Source: Kribbella pratensis (lineage in GTDB: Bacteria; Actinomycetota; Actinomycetes; Propionibacteriales; Kribbellaceae). Taken from it: 64,000 bases of DNA. This document shows positions 25,977 to 33,865 of the stretch, piece after piece. The translations under genes and the position numbers were made by a program. Where the stretch lies: assembly GCF_004365355.1 (NCBI RefSeq), contig NZ_SODP01000002.1:801838-865837 (forward strand), written 5' to 3'. The notes under the pieces are model-generated. The model did not search any database. It was not told the DNA's origin and saw nothing but the letters and a program-made list of their open reading frames with translations. Numbering within the stretch: position 1 is the stretch's first letter; each line of letters starts with the position of its first letter.

Positions 25977-27107
25977 ATGCGATTCCCCGAGGACGTCCCG
26001 GTTCTGACCGACGGAGTAGTGACGTTGCGTGCCCACACCGTCGACGATATCGAGCCCGCCTACCGGATGTGCCAGGACCCGGTCATGCAGGAGTGGACCA
26101 CGATCCCGGTCCCGTACCTGCGCGAGCACGCGGTCAGCTTCCTGACCGACGTGGTCCCGAACGGCTGGCGCACGAACACGATGTGGGCCTGGGCGATCGA
26201 GTACGAAGGCCGGTACGCCGGGACGATCGATCTCGGTGACGGCGAGGGTGGCGTCGGGGAGGTCGGGTTCGCGCTGTCGCCGGACGTCCGCGGCAACGGG
26301 GTGATGACGCGGGCGCTGAAGCTCGCGGTGCGCCACGCGTTCGACGGTCTCGGCTGGGAGCGGGTGATCTGGCGGGCGTTCGTCGGGAACTACGCCAGCC
26401 GCCGGGTCGCCTGGAAGGCCGGCTTCCGCGGGCTCGTCCGCGTGCAGGGTGGCGGCCGCGCGCGGGGCGTCCGGAAGGACGAGTGGGTCGCGACGCTCGG
26501 CCGCGAGGACGAGCTCGAGCCGCAGGGCAACTGGTGGTCCGTGCCGATGTTCGAAGGCGGCGGCATCCGGTTGCGCGGACTGCGGGACTCGGACGCGCAA
26601 CGCGTCCAGGAGGCGTGCAGCGACGAGCGGACGCAGTACTGGCTGGCCGGCATGCCGTCGCCGTACCGGCTGGAGGACGCCGAGGGGTTCATCAAGACCC
26701 GGCTGCACCTGATGGCCGGCGGTGAAGGCGTCGCCTGGGCGATCGCCGATCTCGCGAGCGACGAACTGCTCGGCAACGTCAGCATCTTCGATCTGAACGA
26801 CCGGATCGACCGGACCGTGGGCGAGATCGGGTACTGGATGCACCCGGACGCGCGCGGTCGCAAGGTGATGACGTCGGCGGTCGAGCTGCTGATCCCGCAC
26901 GCGTTCAAGCCTGTCGCGGAAGGCGGTCTCGGCCGCCGCCGGCTGGTGCTGAAGGCTGCCGAGGGCAACAGCGCGTCCGCGCACGTTGCCGAGGCCAACG
27001 GATTCACCCACGTCGGCACCGAGCGCGCGGCCAGCCCGCGCCGCGACGGCAACTACGACAACCTGCTCACCTTCGACCTGCTCGCCGACGAGTACGCCGC
27101 CCGCTGA
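25977..27107 (+). CDS. Two-domain GNAT acetyltransferase
   Basis: 376 residues with two complete GNAT (RimJ-like) domains in tandem. The first covers about 12-165 (VGEVGFALSPDVRGNGVMTR acetyl-CoA loop) and the second about 190-370 (VGEIGYWMHPDARGRKVMT loop). Such duplicated proteins are common in actinobacteria and probably acetylate a protein N-terminus or small amine; the substrate is unknown. The ATG at 25977 lies close after the divergent DeoR start. A cluster of hairpins follows the gene. Confidence 0.88.
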   Translation: MRFPEDVPVLTDGVVTLRAHTVDDIEPAYRMCQDPVMQEWTTIPVPYLREHAVSFLTDVVPNGWRTNTMWAWAIEYEGRYAGTIDLGDGEGGVGEVGFALSPDVRGNGVMTRALKLAVRHAFDGLGWERVIWRAFVGNYASRRVAWKAGFRGLVRVQGGGRARGVRKDEWVATLGREDELEPQGNWWSVPMFEGGGIRLRGLRDSDAQRVQEACSDERTQYWLAGMPSPYRLEDAEGFIKTRLHLMAGGEGVAWAIADLASDELLGNVSIFDLNDRIDRTVGEIGYWMHPDARGRKVMTSAVELLIPHAFKPVAEGGLGRRRLVLKAAEGNSASAHVAEANGFTHVGTERAASPRRDGNYDNLLTFDLLADEYAAR

Positions 27108-27173
27108 CCCCCTCCCGCCCCCTGCTCACCGCCCCGCCCCTGCCCACCGCCCCCTGCCCGCCGCCTTGGCCGT

Positions 27174-27259
27174 CTCAGGGGTCAACCCCTGAGCTGGTCG
27201 GTTGCGCCCCCAGAATCTCGGGGGCCAACCGGCCGTCTCAGGGGTTGACCCCTCAGACG
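27174..27259. repeat. Cluster of three consecutive hairpins
   Basis: Hairpin 1 (27174-27193) has perfect 8-bp arms with loop TCAA. Hairpin 2 (27199-27231) has 12 paired bases with a one-base bulge and a 7- to 8-nt loop. Hairpin 3 (27234-27259) has 11 paired bases with one mismatch. Hairpins 1 and 3 share the left sequence CCGTCTCAGGGGT, so one is probably a degenerate copy of the other. Together they form a strong terminator region between two same-strand acetyltransferase genes. The preceding 60 bases are C-rich and otherwise empty. Confidence 0.7.
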
Positions 27260-27366
27260 TTCAGGGCGTAATGGTGACAGGCTGCAGGCGGAAATTCACG
27301 GCCAGTTGGTGACAAGCGACACCAGTTCCCCTCGCCGTGGCGGGTGCGGGCTGCTTGAATCGACAG

Positions 27367-28032
27367 GTGAGAGATCGTGAGGAGCTCGTCCGCCGCTGGC
27401 AGGCCGGGTGGTCCGTCTCGCGGGGCTGGACCACAGTGGAGGACGACAACGACGGCATCTTGATCGTCCGTGCGGGTGAGGAGAGCCGGCCGACGGAGTA
27501 CGTCGTACTGGATGCCGACGACAAACCGGAACGTGTGGAGCGTGCTGCCCAGCTGGCCTCGGCCGACGGCGGCGGGCGCGGCGCGGGCTGGATCACCCTG
27601 GCCACCGATGACAAGGAAGCCCGGATCGAGCAGCTGGAGGACCTCGGGCTCGAGGTCCAGCAGGACCAGGACTGGCTGATGACGATCCAGCTCTCGGAGC
27701 AGCCGGCGTTGAAGCTGCACGAGCGATACGCGCTGCACACCGAACTCGAGGACGACCTGATCATCACCCGCGCCACCTTGCACGGCGGAGTGGTGTCGAG
27801 CGGGCGGATGGCGGTCGTCGGCGAGGACGCGGTCGCCGACCGGATCGAGACCGACCCGGCCCATCGGCGCCGCGGGCTCGGCAGCGCGGTGATGGCGTCG
27901 CTGGTCGAAGCGGCCGCCGCGAAGGGCGCCAAACGCGGCATCCTGATCGCCTCGATCGACGGCCTGCGCCTGTACCGGAGCCTGGGCTGGAAGGTCATCG
28001 CCGACATCGTCATCGCCCGCTCAACCGTTTGA
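27367..28032 (+). CDS. GNAT-family acetyltransferase with N-terminal extension
   Basis: 221 residues from GTG 27367 (VRDREELVRRWQAGWSVSRG); an alternative GTG is at 27337. The C-terminal ~90 residues form a GNAT core, with the acetyl-CoA loop DPAHRRRGLGSAVMASLVEA and the ending GLRLYRSLGWKVIAD. The N-terminal ~110 residues look like a degenerate first GNAT repeat. Substrate unknown. It is a separate unit after the triple hairpin and lies upstream of the CAP-domain genes. Confidence 0.82.
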   Translation: MRDREELVRRWQAGWSVSRGWTTVEDDNDGILIVRAGEESRPTEYVVLDADDKPERVERAAQLASADGGGRGAGWITLATDDKEARIEQLEDLGLEVQQDQDWLMTIQLSEQPALKLHERYALHTELEDDLIITRATLHGGVVSSGRMAVVGEDAVADRIETDPAHRRRGLGSAVMASLVEAAAAKGAKRGILIASIDGLRLYRSLGWKVIADIVIARSTV

Positions 28033-28113
28033 AACGACCGCGATAGTCAAAGGTTCGTCAAGGGCGGGGCTCGAGAGGGTCGGTAAACGCGCGCCTGGGC
28101 AAGGGTGCTCACC

Positions 28114-28932
28114 ATGACGAACCACAAACGGTCGCTTGGTAGCGGTGTGGCCGGTCCTCTCATCGCGTCGCTGTCTGCTCTGGTCCTGCTGGTCGGCGTC
28201 GGGTGGTTCGTCGTACGTCAGACCGGTAGCAGCAAACCGACGAGCCAGGAGAGCCCGATCACGTCCGTCGCGCCGGCCGGCGACGACGCCCCCAAGGCGA
28301 CTCCGTCCCGTACGACGAGCCCGTCGTACACCCCTCGTCGTACGACGCCGACACCCACGCCCACGCCGACGCGCGCCACCACGACGACGCCGACCCCGAA
28401 GCCGACCCGGTCGACCACGGCGCCGAGCCGGAGCAGCACACGTACGCCGACTCCGAGGCCGACGAAGACGACGTCCAAGCCGACGCCGAAGCCGAGTCAC
28501 ACCGCGACCCCGAGGCCGACGGCAACCACCAAGCCCAGCGGTGGAGCCGAGGCACAGGTGCTTGCCCTGACCAACCAGGAGCGGGCCAAGGCCGGCTGCG
28601 GACCGCTGCGGATGAACAGCGCGCTGACCAAGGCCGCCGAGGGACACGCCGCCGACATGGTCGACCAGCACTACTTCGCGCACGACAGCCTGGACGGCCG
28701 CAGCCCGTTCGACCGGATGAAGGCGGCCGGGTTCACGGGCGGTGCGATGGCCGAGAACATTGCCGTCGGCTACTCGAGCCCGTCCGCGGTCGTCACCGGC
28801 TGGATGAACAGCCCCGGCCACCGCGCGAACATCCTCAACTGCACCTACACGATGATCGGGATCGGGTACGACAGCGGCCAGGTGAAGCCGGACTGGGGCA
28901 ACGGAAGCTGGGTGCAGGACTTCGGCGGATGA
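28114..28932 (+). CDS. Membrane-anchored CAP/SCP-domain protein 1
   Basis: 272 residues from ATG 28114. It has a short cytosolic tail, a membrane helix (about 15-35) and a ~100-residue Thr/Pro/Ser/Arg/Lys linker (repeats like TPTPTPTRATTTTPTPKPT). A CAP (cysteine-rich secretory/PR-1) domain (about 150-272) follows. The CAP cavity residues are present: His in HYFAHDS, Glu in AENIAVGY and His in SPGHRANIL. Cys in AGCGPLR and ILNC may pair. It is exposed outside the membrane; the family is linked to lipid or wall binding, but the function here is unknown. It is the first of three related genes. Confidence 0.9.
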   Translation: MTNHKRSLGSGVAGPLIASLSALVLLVGVGWFVVRQTGSSKPTSQESPITSVAPAGDDAPKATPSRTTSPSYTPRRTTPTPTPTPTRATTTTPTPKPTRSTTAPSRSSTRTPTPRPTKTTSKPTPKPSHTATPRPTATTKPSGGAEAQVLALTNQERAKAGCGPLRMNSALTKAAEGHAADMVDQHYFAHDSLDGRSPFDRMKAAGFTGGAMAENIAVGYSSPSAVVTGWMNSPGHRANILNCTYTMIGIGYDSGQVKPDWGNGSWVQDFGG

Positions 28933-28952
28933 CCGGCGGGTCAGGACCTGTT

Positions 28953-29064
28953 CGTTAATCGTTGCCCAGGGAACCTTCGGGAATCGTTAAGAGGCGTCGC
29001 CGACCTGTAACGATGACCTCGCGGGTCCGTTAAGGTTCCTGTTCGGTAACCAGGGGGGACCTGG
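28953..29064 (+). promoter_or_regulatory. Repeat-rich, potentially structured leader of CAP protein 2
   Basis: CGTTAA occurs three times in direct orientation (28953-28958, 28985-28990, 29028-29033), and an inverted TAACGA lies at 29008-29013. GGAACCTT (28970-28977) pairs with AAGGTTCC (29032-29039), and CCAGG-GGGGA-CCTGG (29050-29064) forms a small hairpin. The start codon is 64 nt further on. It could hold regulator sites or a cis-RNA; I could not match it to a known class. Confidence 0.4.
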
Positions 29065-29128
29065 CTGGACCAACGGGGAACGACGCGACACTCGGTACGA
29101 CGAAAAATGAAGAGGATTCGCCCATCCC

Positions 29129-30109
29129 ATGACGGATTCGCCTACCCCCCGGCGGCACCGCGGCAGTAGACGAGCTCCCCGGCGGAGCCGTGGCCTGGTC
29201 GCCCCTGTCGTCAGCGCGTTGTCGGTGCTGCTCGCGATCGGCCCGGTCGTCTGGCTGATGTCCCACGACCACTCGCGGACCGACGGCGCTGCCAAGGTCC
29301 TGAACGTCTCCGAGGACACTCGCATCGACGGCGGATCGAGCGACAACGCCGGTACGCCGCTCGTCACGATCACCAAGACGTTGCCGAACGGTCGCACCAC
29401 CACGGCCGTCGTCGGTACGCCGGCGCTCGGTCCGGGTGCGACTTCGTCGTCCACGTCGGCGACTCCGACGAGTCCCGGCACGCCGAGTGACACGCCCACC
29501 GGCGTACTCACGACTCCGACCGCTCCGACGGTCGGCGTGACGACCGTGACCGTTCCACCGAGCTCGCCGGGCAGTACGCGGACGACCAGCGGTGGCGGAC
29601 GGCCGAAGCCGACGTACCCGACGAAGACCGCGAGTACGACGCCGGAGCCGACCAAGACGCGGACCACCGAGCCGACGGACACTCCTCCGCCACCGCCGAG
29701 TGGTGGCGGCACGAGTACGCAGGAGCGGCAGGTCCTCGATTACACGAACCAGATCCGTCAGCAGCAGGGCTGCGGTCCGCTCCGGCTGGACAGCGCACTC
29801 GTCGAGGCGGCCGGGGAGCATGCGTCGGACATGGTCCGGCGGCACTACATGGATCACACCAACCCCGACGGTCAGGACCCCGGCGACCGGATGGCGGCTG
29901 CCGGGTACCGCGGGTCGAGCTGGGGCGAGAACATCGCGGCCGGCTACGACAGCGCCCAGAAGGTGGTCGCGGCCTGGATGCAGAGCGACGGCCACCGCAA
30001 GAACATCCTCAACTGCCGGTTCAACAGGATCGGCATCGGCTACGACCCGGGGCAGGTCAAGTCCAGCTACGGACCGGGCAGCTGGGTCCAGGACTTCGGC
30101 CGGAGCTGA
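29129..30109 (+). CDS. Membrane-anchored CAP/SCP-domain protein 2
   Basis: 326 residues. An arginine-rich N-terminus (TPRRHRGSRRAPRRSRG) precedes one membrane helix (about 28-48). A ~150-residue Thr/Ser/Pro/Gly linker and a C-terminal CAP domain (about 200-326) follow. The cavity residues are intact: His in HYMDHTNPDG, Glu in WGENIAAGY and His in SDGHRKNIL. The Cys pair in QGCGPLR and ILNC and the ending GSWVQDFG match CAP protein 1, so the two are paralogues. Upstream is a repeat-rich leader; a hairpin terminator follows at 30179-30197. Confidence 0.9.
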   Translation: MTDSPTPRRHRGSRRAPRRSRGLVAPVVSALSVLLAIGPVVWLMSHDHSRTDGAAKVLNVSEDTRIDGGSSDNAGTPLVTITKTLPNGRTTTAVVGTPALGPGATSSSTSATPTSPGTPSDTPTGVLTTPTAPTVGVTTVTVPPSSPGSTRTTSGGGRPKPTYPTKTASTTPEPTKTRTTEPTDTPPPPPSGGGTSTQERQVLDYTNQIRQQQGCGPLRLDSALVEAAGEHASDMVRRHYMDHTNPDGQDPGDRMAAAGYRGSSWGENIAAGYDSAQKVVAAWMQSDGHRKNILNCRFNRIGIGYDPGQVKSSYGPGSWVQDFGRS

Positions 30110-30178
30110 GGCCGTTGTGGTTGTCATTGTGTGGAGATCACCGAGTGCGGGCGAGACGTTGTCTCAGGCCCACAATGT

Positions 30179-30197
30179 CCGGCCGGTTCACGGCCGG
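30179..30197 (+). terminator. Hairpin after CAP protein 2
   Basis: CCGGCCG (30179-30185), loop GTTCA and CGGCCGG (30191-30197) form a compact GC-rich hairpin 69 bp past the stop. A second, weaker pair, CCGGA (30230-30234) and TCCGG (30249-30253), encloses GGGGGG in its loop ahead of the next gene. Confidence 0.55.
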
Positions 30198-30310
30198 TCG
30201 CCGCGGGTAGATCCGACCTTGTCATGTCGCCGGACGTTCCTGGGGGGCTCCGGTGAGACGGCTGATGAGGCACGTCTTGGGGGCGCGACTTTGAGAGGAA
30301 CAACGACCTG

Positions 30311-32509
30311 ATGTCCGAGTCCGGAAACGGCCGGTACAAACCACGCAGGAAGGCGACCCGAGCCGCGTCACGCTCGTCGCGCTCCGGCAACCGGTCCACC
30401 CCGCCCGCGGAATCCACCCCGCCCGCACCACCCGAACCGCCGCGGTACGCGCCGCGCTCCAGCGACGAGTCCCCGTTCTGGGCCACGGCGCAAAACGCTG
30501 GTGCCTCCAACGAAAACCCGTTCTGGGCCGGAAGCAACCAGTCCCGCCCCGCAACCCCCCAGTACGCGCCCCGCGGCGCCCTCCCCAGCTACACCGCCCC
30601 CGAAAACCCAACCTCCGGCCTACCCACGCGCCCGTCCGCCGAGGAGCCGGGCTCCTACGGCTCAGCCGCTTCCGGCGACTCGTACGGGTCCGCTGCTTCC
30701 GGTGACTCGTACAGGTCGTCTGCTTCCGGTGACTCGTACAGGCCGGCCGCTTCCGGCGACTCGTACGCGTCCTCCGGCGGGCGGCGTCCTGCTGGTACTC
30801 CGTCGTGGGTTTCGCAGCCGATCGCCGGCGCAGAACCCGAGGCCCCTACCCGCGCCCGCCGCGCCGCCCGTCGCGCGGAAACCCCGGAACCAACCAAGCG
30901 CACCACCCTGGCCGAAACCGCAGGCACCTGGTCCACCCGCCAAGCCACCGACGACTGGGCGTCACTAGCCACAAGCACCCCTGAGACCCCGTCCCAACCC
31001 ACCCCAGCCGCAGCAGCCGCCGACGCCCTCGCCGCCACCGGCCGCACCACCCGAGCCACCCGCACGCCGGCGCGCTCTGACGCCGCAGACGCGGCGGGCT
31101 TCGGATCCGCAGGTGCTGCTGACCTCCGGTCAGCTCGTGCAGGATCGACGGGTGCGACCGGCGCTGGTGCTGCTGGTTTCGGGTCGGCGCACGCTGACTC
31201 CGCGAGCGCGGCCGGGGCTGCTGGCGCTGCTGCTGACCTCCGGTCAGCTGCTGCCGGCACGACTGCCGCGACCGGCGCGGGTGCTGCCGGGTTTGGGTCG
31301 GCTCGCGCTGACGCCGCGAGCGCGGCTGGCTTCGGGTCCCCAGGTGCTGCTGACCTCTGGTCAGCTGCTGGCGGCTCGACGGGCGCGACCGGCGCTGCCG
31401 GGTTTGGGTCGGTTCGCGCTGACCACGCCGGGGCTGCCGGTGCTGGGGCTGCTGGCTTCGGGGCCGCGAGTGGTGCTGACTTCCGGTCAGCCGGTGCGGG
31501 CTCGGCTGGTGCGGGCTCGGCTGGTGCTGGTGCAGACGGTGATAGGTCGGCTGGGGCTGCCCGCGGTGCTGCTGGTCGTGGTGCCGGCGGTGCGGGTGCT
31601 GCTGGTGGGCGTGGGAGTTCGGGGCCGGGGGGTACTGGGCCCGGGCGGGGTTCTCGGCGGGCTGGAGATGGGAAGCGGGGGGCTCGGGGGCGGCGGTCGG
31701 TTATTGCTGTGGCTTCTGTGTTGCTGGTGATTACGCCGATCTCGTGGATCTTGTTGCATCAGCCGCAGAACGACGACGCGGATGCTTCAGTGCCGATCGT
31801 CACGCGGACCGACGACACGTACATCACCCCGACCACCAAGGCTGCCGTCGCGACCCCGACGACGCGGCCGACGGTCACGCCGACGGCGACGCCGACAAGC
31901 TCGCCGACGGTCACCCCGACCACCAGTCCCACGGCGAACCCGACAGACACGCCGACGGACTCCACCTCCCCGACCACAGTGCCGTCGGAGTCCCCGAGCA
32001 CTACCGAGCCGACCGACTCCCCCACCTCGGAGAAGGCAACCAGCGCGCCGACCTCACCAGGTCGCACGGTCTCCACCAGCCGCCCGACCCAGACCCCGAC
32101 GACGACCCCGCCCCCGCCGCCCCCTCCGGCGCGCGACGGCGGCATGGACGCCAACGAGTCGCAACTGTTCGACATGATCGACAGCGCCCGCAAGAACAGC
32201 GGCTGTCAGCCGCTCGAGCAGGACCCGGATCTGACGGACAGCGCCCGCTCGGACGCCAGCAGCCGCGCCAAGTCCGGCGCGACGAACAGCAGCGGCTCCT
32301 CGAAGTCGACCGCCGGCGGCGACAACTGGAGCGCGCAGCAGGCATACGACCAGATGATGGCCCAGAGCCGCAGCACGATCCTGAACTGCGGCCTGACCAC
32401 TCTCGGCGTCGGCCGCAAGGGGTACGCGCACTGCACGGCGATCAACCTGCTCGGCTTGTGCATCGGCTCGAAGCCGACGCGGTACGCCTGGGTGGCGGAC
32501 TTCTCGTAG
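30311..32509 (+). CDS. Large repetitive membrane protein with degenerate CAP-like domain (CAP protein 3)
   Basis: 732 residues. Residues 1-475 are a low-complexity, probably cytosolic region. It starts basic (GRYKPRRKATRAASRSSRSG), then has four 9-residue repeats around SAASGDSY (30659-30766), and then Ala/Gly-rich repeats built on AAGFGS and GSTGATGAG (about 31080-31560). One membrane helix (SVIAVASVLLVITPISWILL) and a Thr/Pro linker follow. The last ~110 residues align with CAP proteins 1 and 2 (Cys in SGCQPLEQ, TILNC, ending VADFS). They have lost the cavity His and Glu residues and gained two Cys. The CAP domain is therefore probably a binding rather than catalytic module. Confidence 0.82.
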   Translation: MSESGNGRYKPRRKATRAASRSSRSGNRSTPPAESTPPAPPEPPRYAPRSSDESPFWATAQNAGASNENPFWAGSNQSRPATPQYAPRGALPSYTAPENPTSGLPTRPSAEEPGSYGSAASGDSYGSAASGDSYRSSASGDSYRPAASGDSYASSGGRRPAGTPSWVSQPIAGAEPEAPTRARRAARRAETPEPTKRTTLAETAGTWSTRQATDDWASLATSTPETPSQPTPAAAAADALAATGRTTRATRTPARSDAADAAGFGSAGAADLRSARAGSTGATGAGAAGFGSAHADSASAAGAAGAAADLRSAAAGTTAATGAGAAGFGSARADAASAAGFGSPGAADLWSAAGGSTGATGAAGFGSVRADHAGAAGAGAAGFGAASGADFRSAGAGSAGAGSAGAGADGDRSAGAARGAAGRGAGGAGAAGGRGSSGPGGTGPGRGSRRAGDGKRGARGRRSVIAVASVLLVITPISWILLHQPQNDDADASVPIVTRTDDTYITPTTKAAVATPTTRPTVTPTATPTSSPTVTPTTSPTANPTDTPTDSTSPTTVPSESPSTTEPTDSPTSEKATSAPTSPGRTVSTSRPTQTPTTTPPPPPPPARDGGMDANESQLFDMIDSARKNSGCQPLEQDPDLTDSARSDASSRAKSGATNSSGSSKSTAGGDNWSAQQAYDQMMAQSRSTILNCGLTTLGVGRKGYAHCTAINLLGLCIGSKPTRYAWVADFS
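30659..30766 (+). repeat. Four tandem 27-bp repeats in CAP protein 3
   Basis: Four head-to-tail 27-bp units at 30659, 30686, 30713 and 30740 each encode (G/R)-(S/P)-x-A-S-G-D-S-Y. The core GCTTCCGG(C/T)GACTCGTAC is conserved, so copy-number change by slippage is possible without shifting the frame. Confidence 0.85.
31080..31560 (+). repeat. Degenerate Ala/Gly repeat array in CAP protein 3
   Basis: About five imperfect copies of a unit containing AAGFGS, AADLRSA and GSTGATGAG; spacing varies and in-frame deletions are visible between copies. Reading frames on both strands stay open here because of composition only. Confidence 0.75.
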
Positions 32510-32584
32510 TAACTGCGGCACGAATCCTGCTGGTTGGTGTGATCATGGTTGGGCGACCTGGTCCACCAACCTGCGGGAGGCTGG

Positions 32585-32845
32585 ATGTTCTCCGAGCGTG
32601 ACGACGTGGATTCGGCCGGGCCGGCGCACTACGGGATTCATCCGGACGCGTTCGCGGAGGAGCGGCCCGACCCGCGCCCGGAGGAGGCCAAGCGGATGGG
32701 GCTGAGCCGGCACACCGAGGAAGGCGCCGTGCTGTACTTCGCCTCGTCGCTCGACCGCGGCAAGACCGGGCACCGGATGATGGCCTGGATCCTGCTCGTC
32801 ACTTTCGCCGCGCCGGTCGTCTACATCCTGCTCGTGCTGCTGTAG
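32585..32845 (+). CDS. Small C-terminally anchored membrane protein (86 aa)
   Basis: ATG 32585 follows a GGGAGG ribosome-binding site. Residues 1-60 are soluble and charged (MFSERDDVDSAGPAHYGIHP ...). One membrane helix (MMAWILLVTFAAPVVYILLVLL) forms the C-terminus, giving a tail-anchored layout. No known domain. It follows the CAP cluster on the same strand, 75 bp downstream. Its last 25 bases overlap the convergent GlxA-type regulator gene. Confidence 0.75.
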   Translation: MFSERDDVDSAGPAHYGIHPDAFAEERPDPRPEEAKRMGLSRHTEEGAVLYFASSLDRGKTGHRMMAWILLVTFAAPVVYILLVLL

Positions 32846-33783
32846 AACTCCTGCCGATGCCGCTGCGGCGTCGTCCCCAGTAGCGCGTGGAAGTGGTGAC
32901 GCAACGCATCGCTGCTCCCGAACCCGCTCGAAGCCGCCACCCGTTCGACCGGCAGATCGGTTGTCTCCAGCAACAGCCGGGCCCGGTCCAGCCGTTGCCG
33001 CAGCAGCCACGCCTGCCCCGAGCTCCCGGTCCGCGCCCGGAACTGCCGGGTGAACGTACGCCGCGAGAGCGCCACCGCCCCGGCCCACTCGTCCAGCGAC
33101 ACGGGCTGATCGAGCCGCGCCCGCGCCCACACCATCGCCTTCTCGATCACGTCGTCGCTCGGATCCGGCGGCACTGGCACCGGGATGTACTGCGCCTGCG
33201 ACCCGCTCCGATGCGGCGCCACGACGATGTCGCGGGCAACCTTCTCGGCCTCCTCGACCCCGTGATGCACGCGTACCAGGTGCAAACAGCAGTCGAGGGA
33301 TGCCGCCGTACCGGCCGAGGTGATCACGTCGCCGAGATCCGACCACAGCACGTCCGCGCGCACAGCCAACTCCGGATGCTGTACGCGCAATTCGTCAGCC
33401 CACCGCCAATGCGTCACCACCTCGCGCCCCGCCGCGATCCCGCTCTCCGCCACCAGGAACGCCCCGATGCACAACCCCACCACGGTCGCCCCGCGCGCAT
33501 GCGCCCGCCGGACTGCATCCAGCAGTACGTCGGACGCCTGCCGGCCGGGCTCCCAACTCGGTAGCACGACGACATCGGCCCGCTCCATCACCTCGAGCCC
33601 GTGATCCACGCTGATCCCGAACCCCGCGTTGGTCCGCATCGACCCCGGCGTCTCAGCACAGACGAGTACGTCGTACTGCGACGTCCGACCGCGCCGTTCG
33701 CCCAGCACCAGGCAGGGGACGGACAGGTGGAACGGGCTCATCCCGTCGTACGCGAGCACCGCGACAGTACGCATAGGACGCAT
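32821..33783 (-). CDS. GlxA-family transcriptional regulator (DJ-1/PfpI-like plus AraC HTH)
   Basis: 320 residues from ATG 33783 (or 33774). The N-terminal DJ-1/PfpI-like domain (about 5-175) contains VVGLCIGAFLVAESGIAAG with Cys at the nucleophile elbow. The C-terminal AraC-type double HTH (about 215-315) reads LDEWAGAVALSRRTFTRQFR and VERVAASSGFGSSDALRHHF. Proteins of this class activate or repress a nearby operon in response to a small molecule. It is divergent from the metallo-hydrolase at 33866, its most likely target. Confidence 0.9.
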   Translation of the reverse strand: MRPMRTVAVLAYDGMSPFHLSVPCLVLGERRGRTSQYDVLVCAETPGSMRTNAGFGISVDHGLEVMERADVVVLPSWEPGRQASDVLLDAVRRAHARGATVVGLCIGAFLVAESGIAAGREVVTHWRWADELRVQHPELAVRADVLWSDLGDVITSAGTAASLDCCLHLVRVHHGVEEAEKVARDIVVAPHRSGSQAQYIPVPVPPDPSDDVIEKAMVWARARLDQPVSLDEWAGAVALSRRTFTRQFRARTGSSGQAWLLRQRLDRARLLLETTDLPVERVAASSGFGSSDALRHHFHALLGTTPQRHRQEFYSSTSRM

Positions 33784-33865
33784 GGGACCAGTATGGCCCG
33801 ATCTTCGGTAACTATGGCTCCCGGGCCAATGGCCGGACGGCTCGCCGCGACGGAGGATCGTGGTC

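Noticed and set aside
28981..29128. c-di-AMP (ydaO) riboswitch before CAP protein 2
   Set aside because: GGGGGA and CGGGGAA elements are reminiscent of it, but the pairing pattern and conserved downstream part of the class are not present.
31113..31730. Plus-strand 205-codon frame in the repeat region of CAP protein 3
   Set aside because: It is a shadow of the Ala/Gly repeat coding in another frame, with leucine/arginine-rich composition and no start signals.
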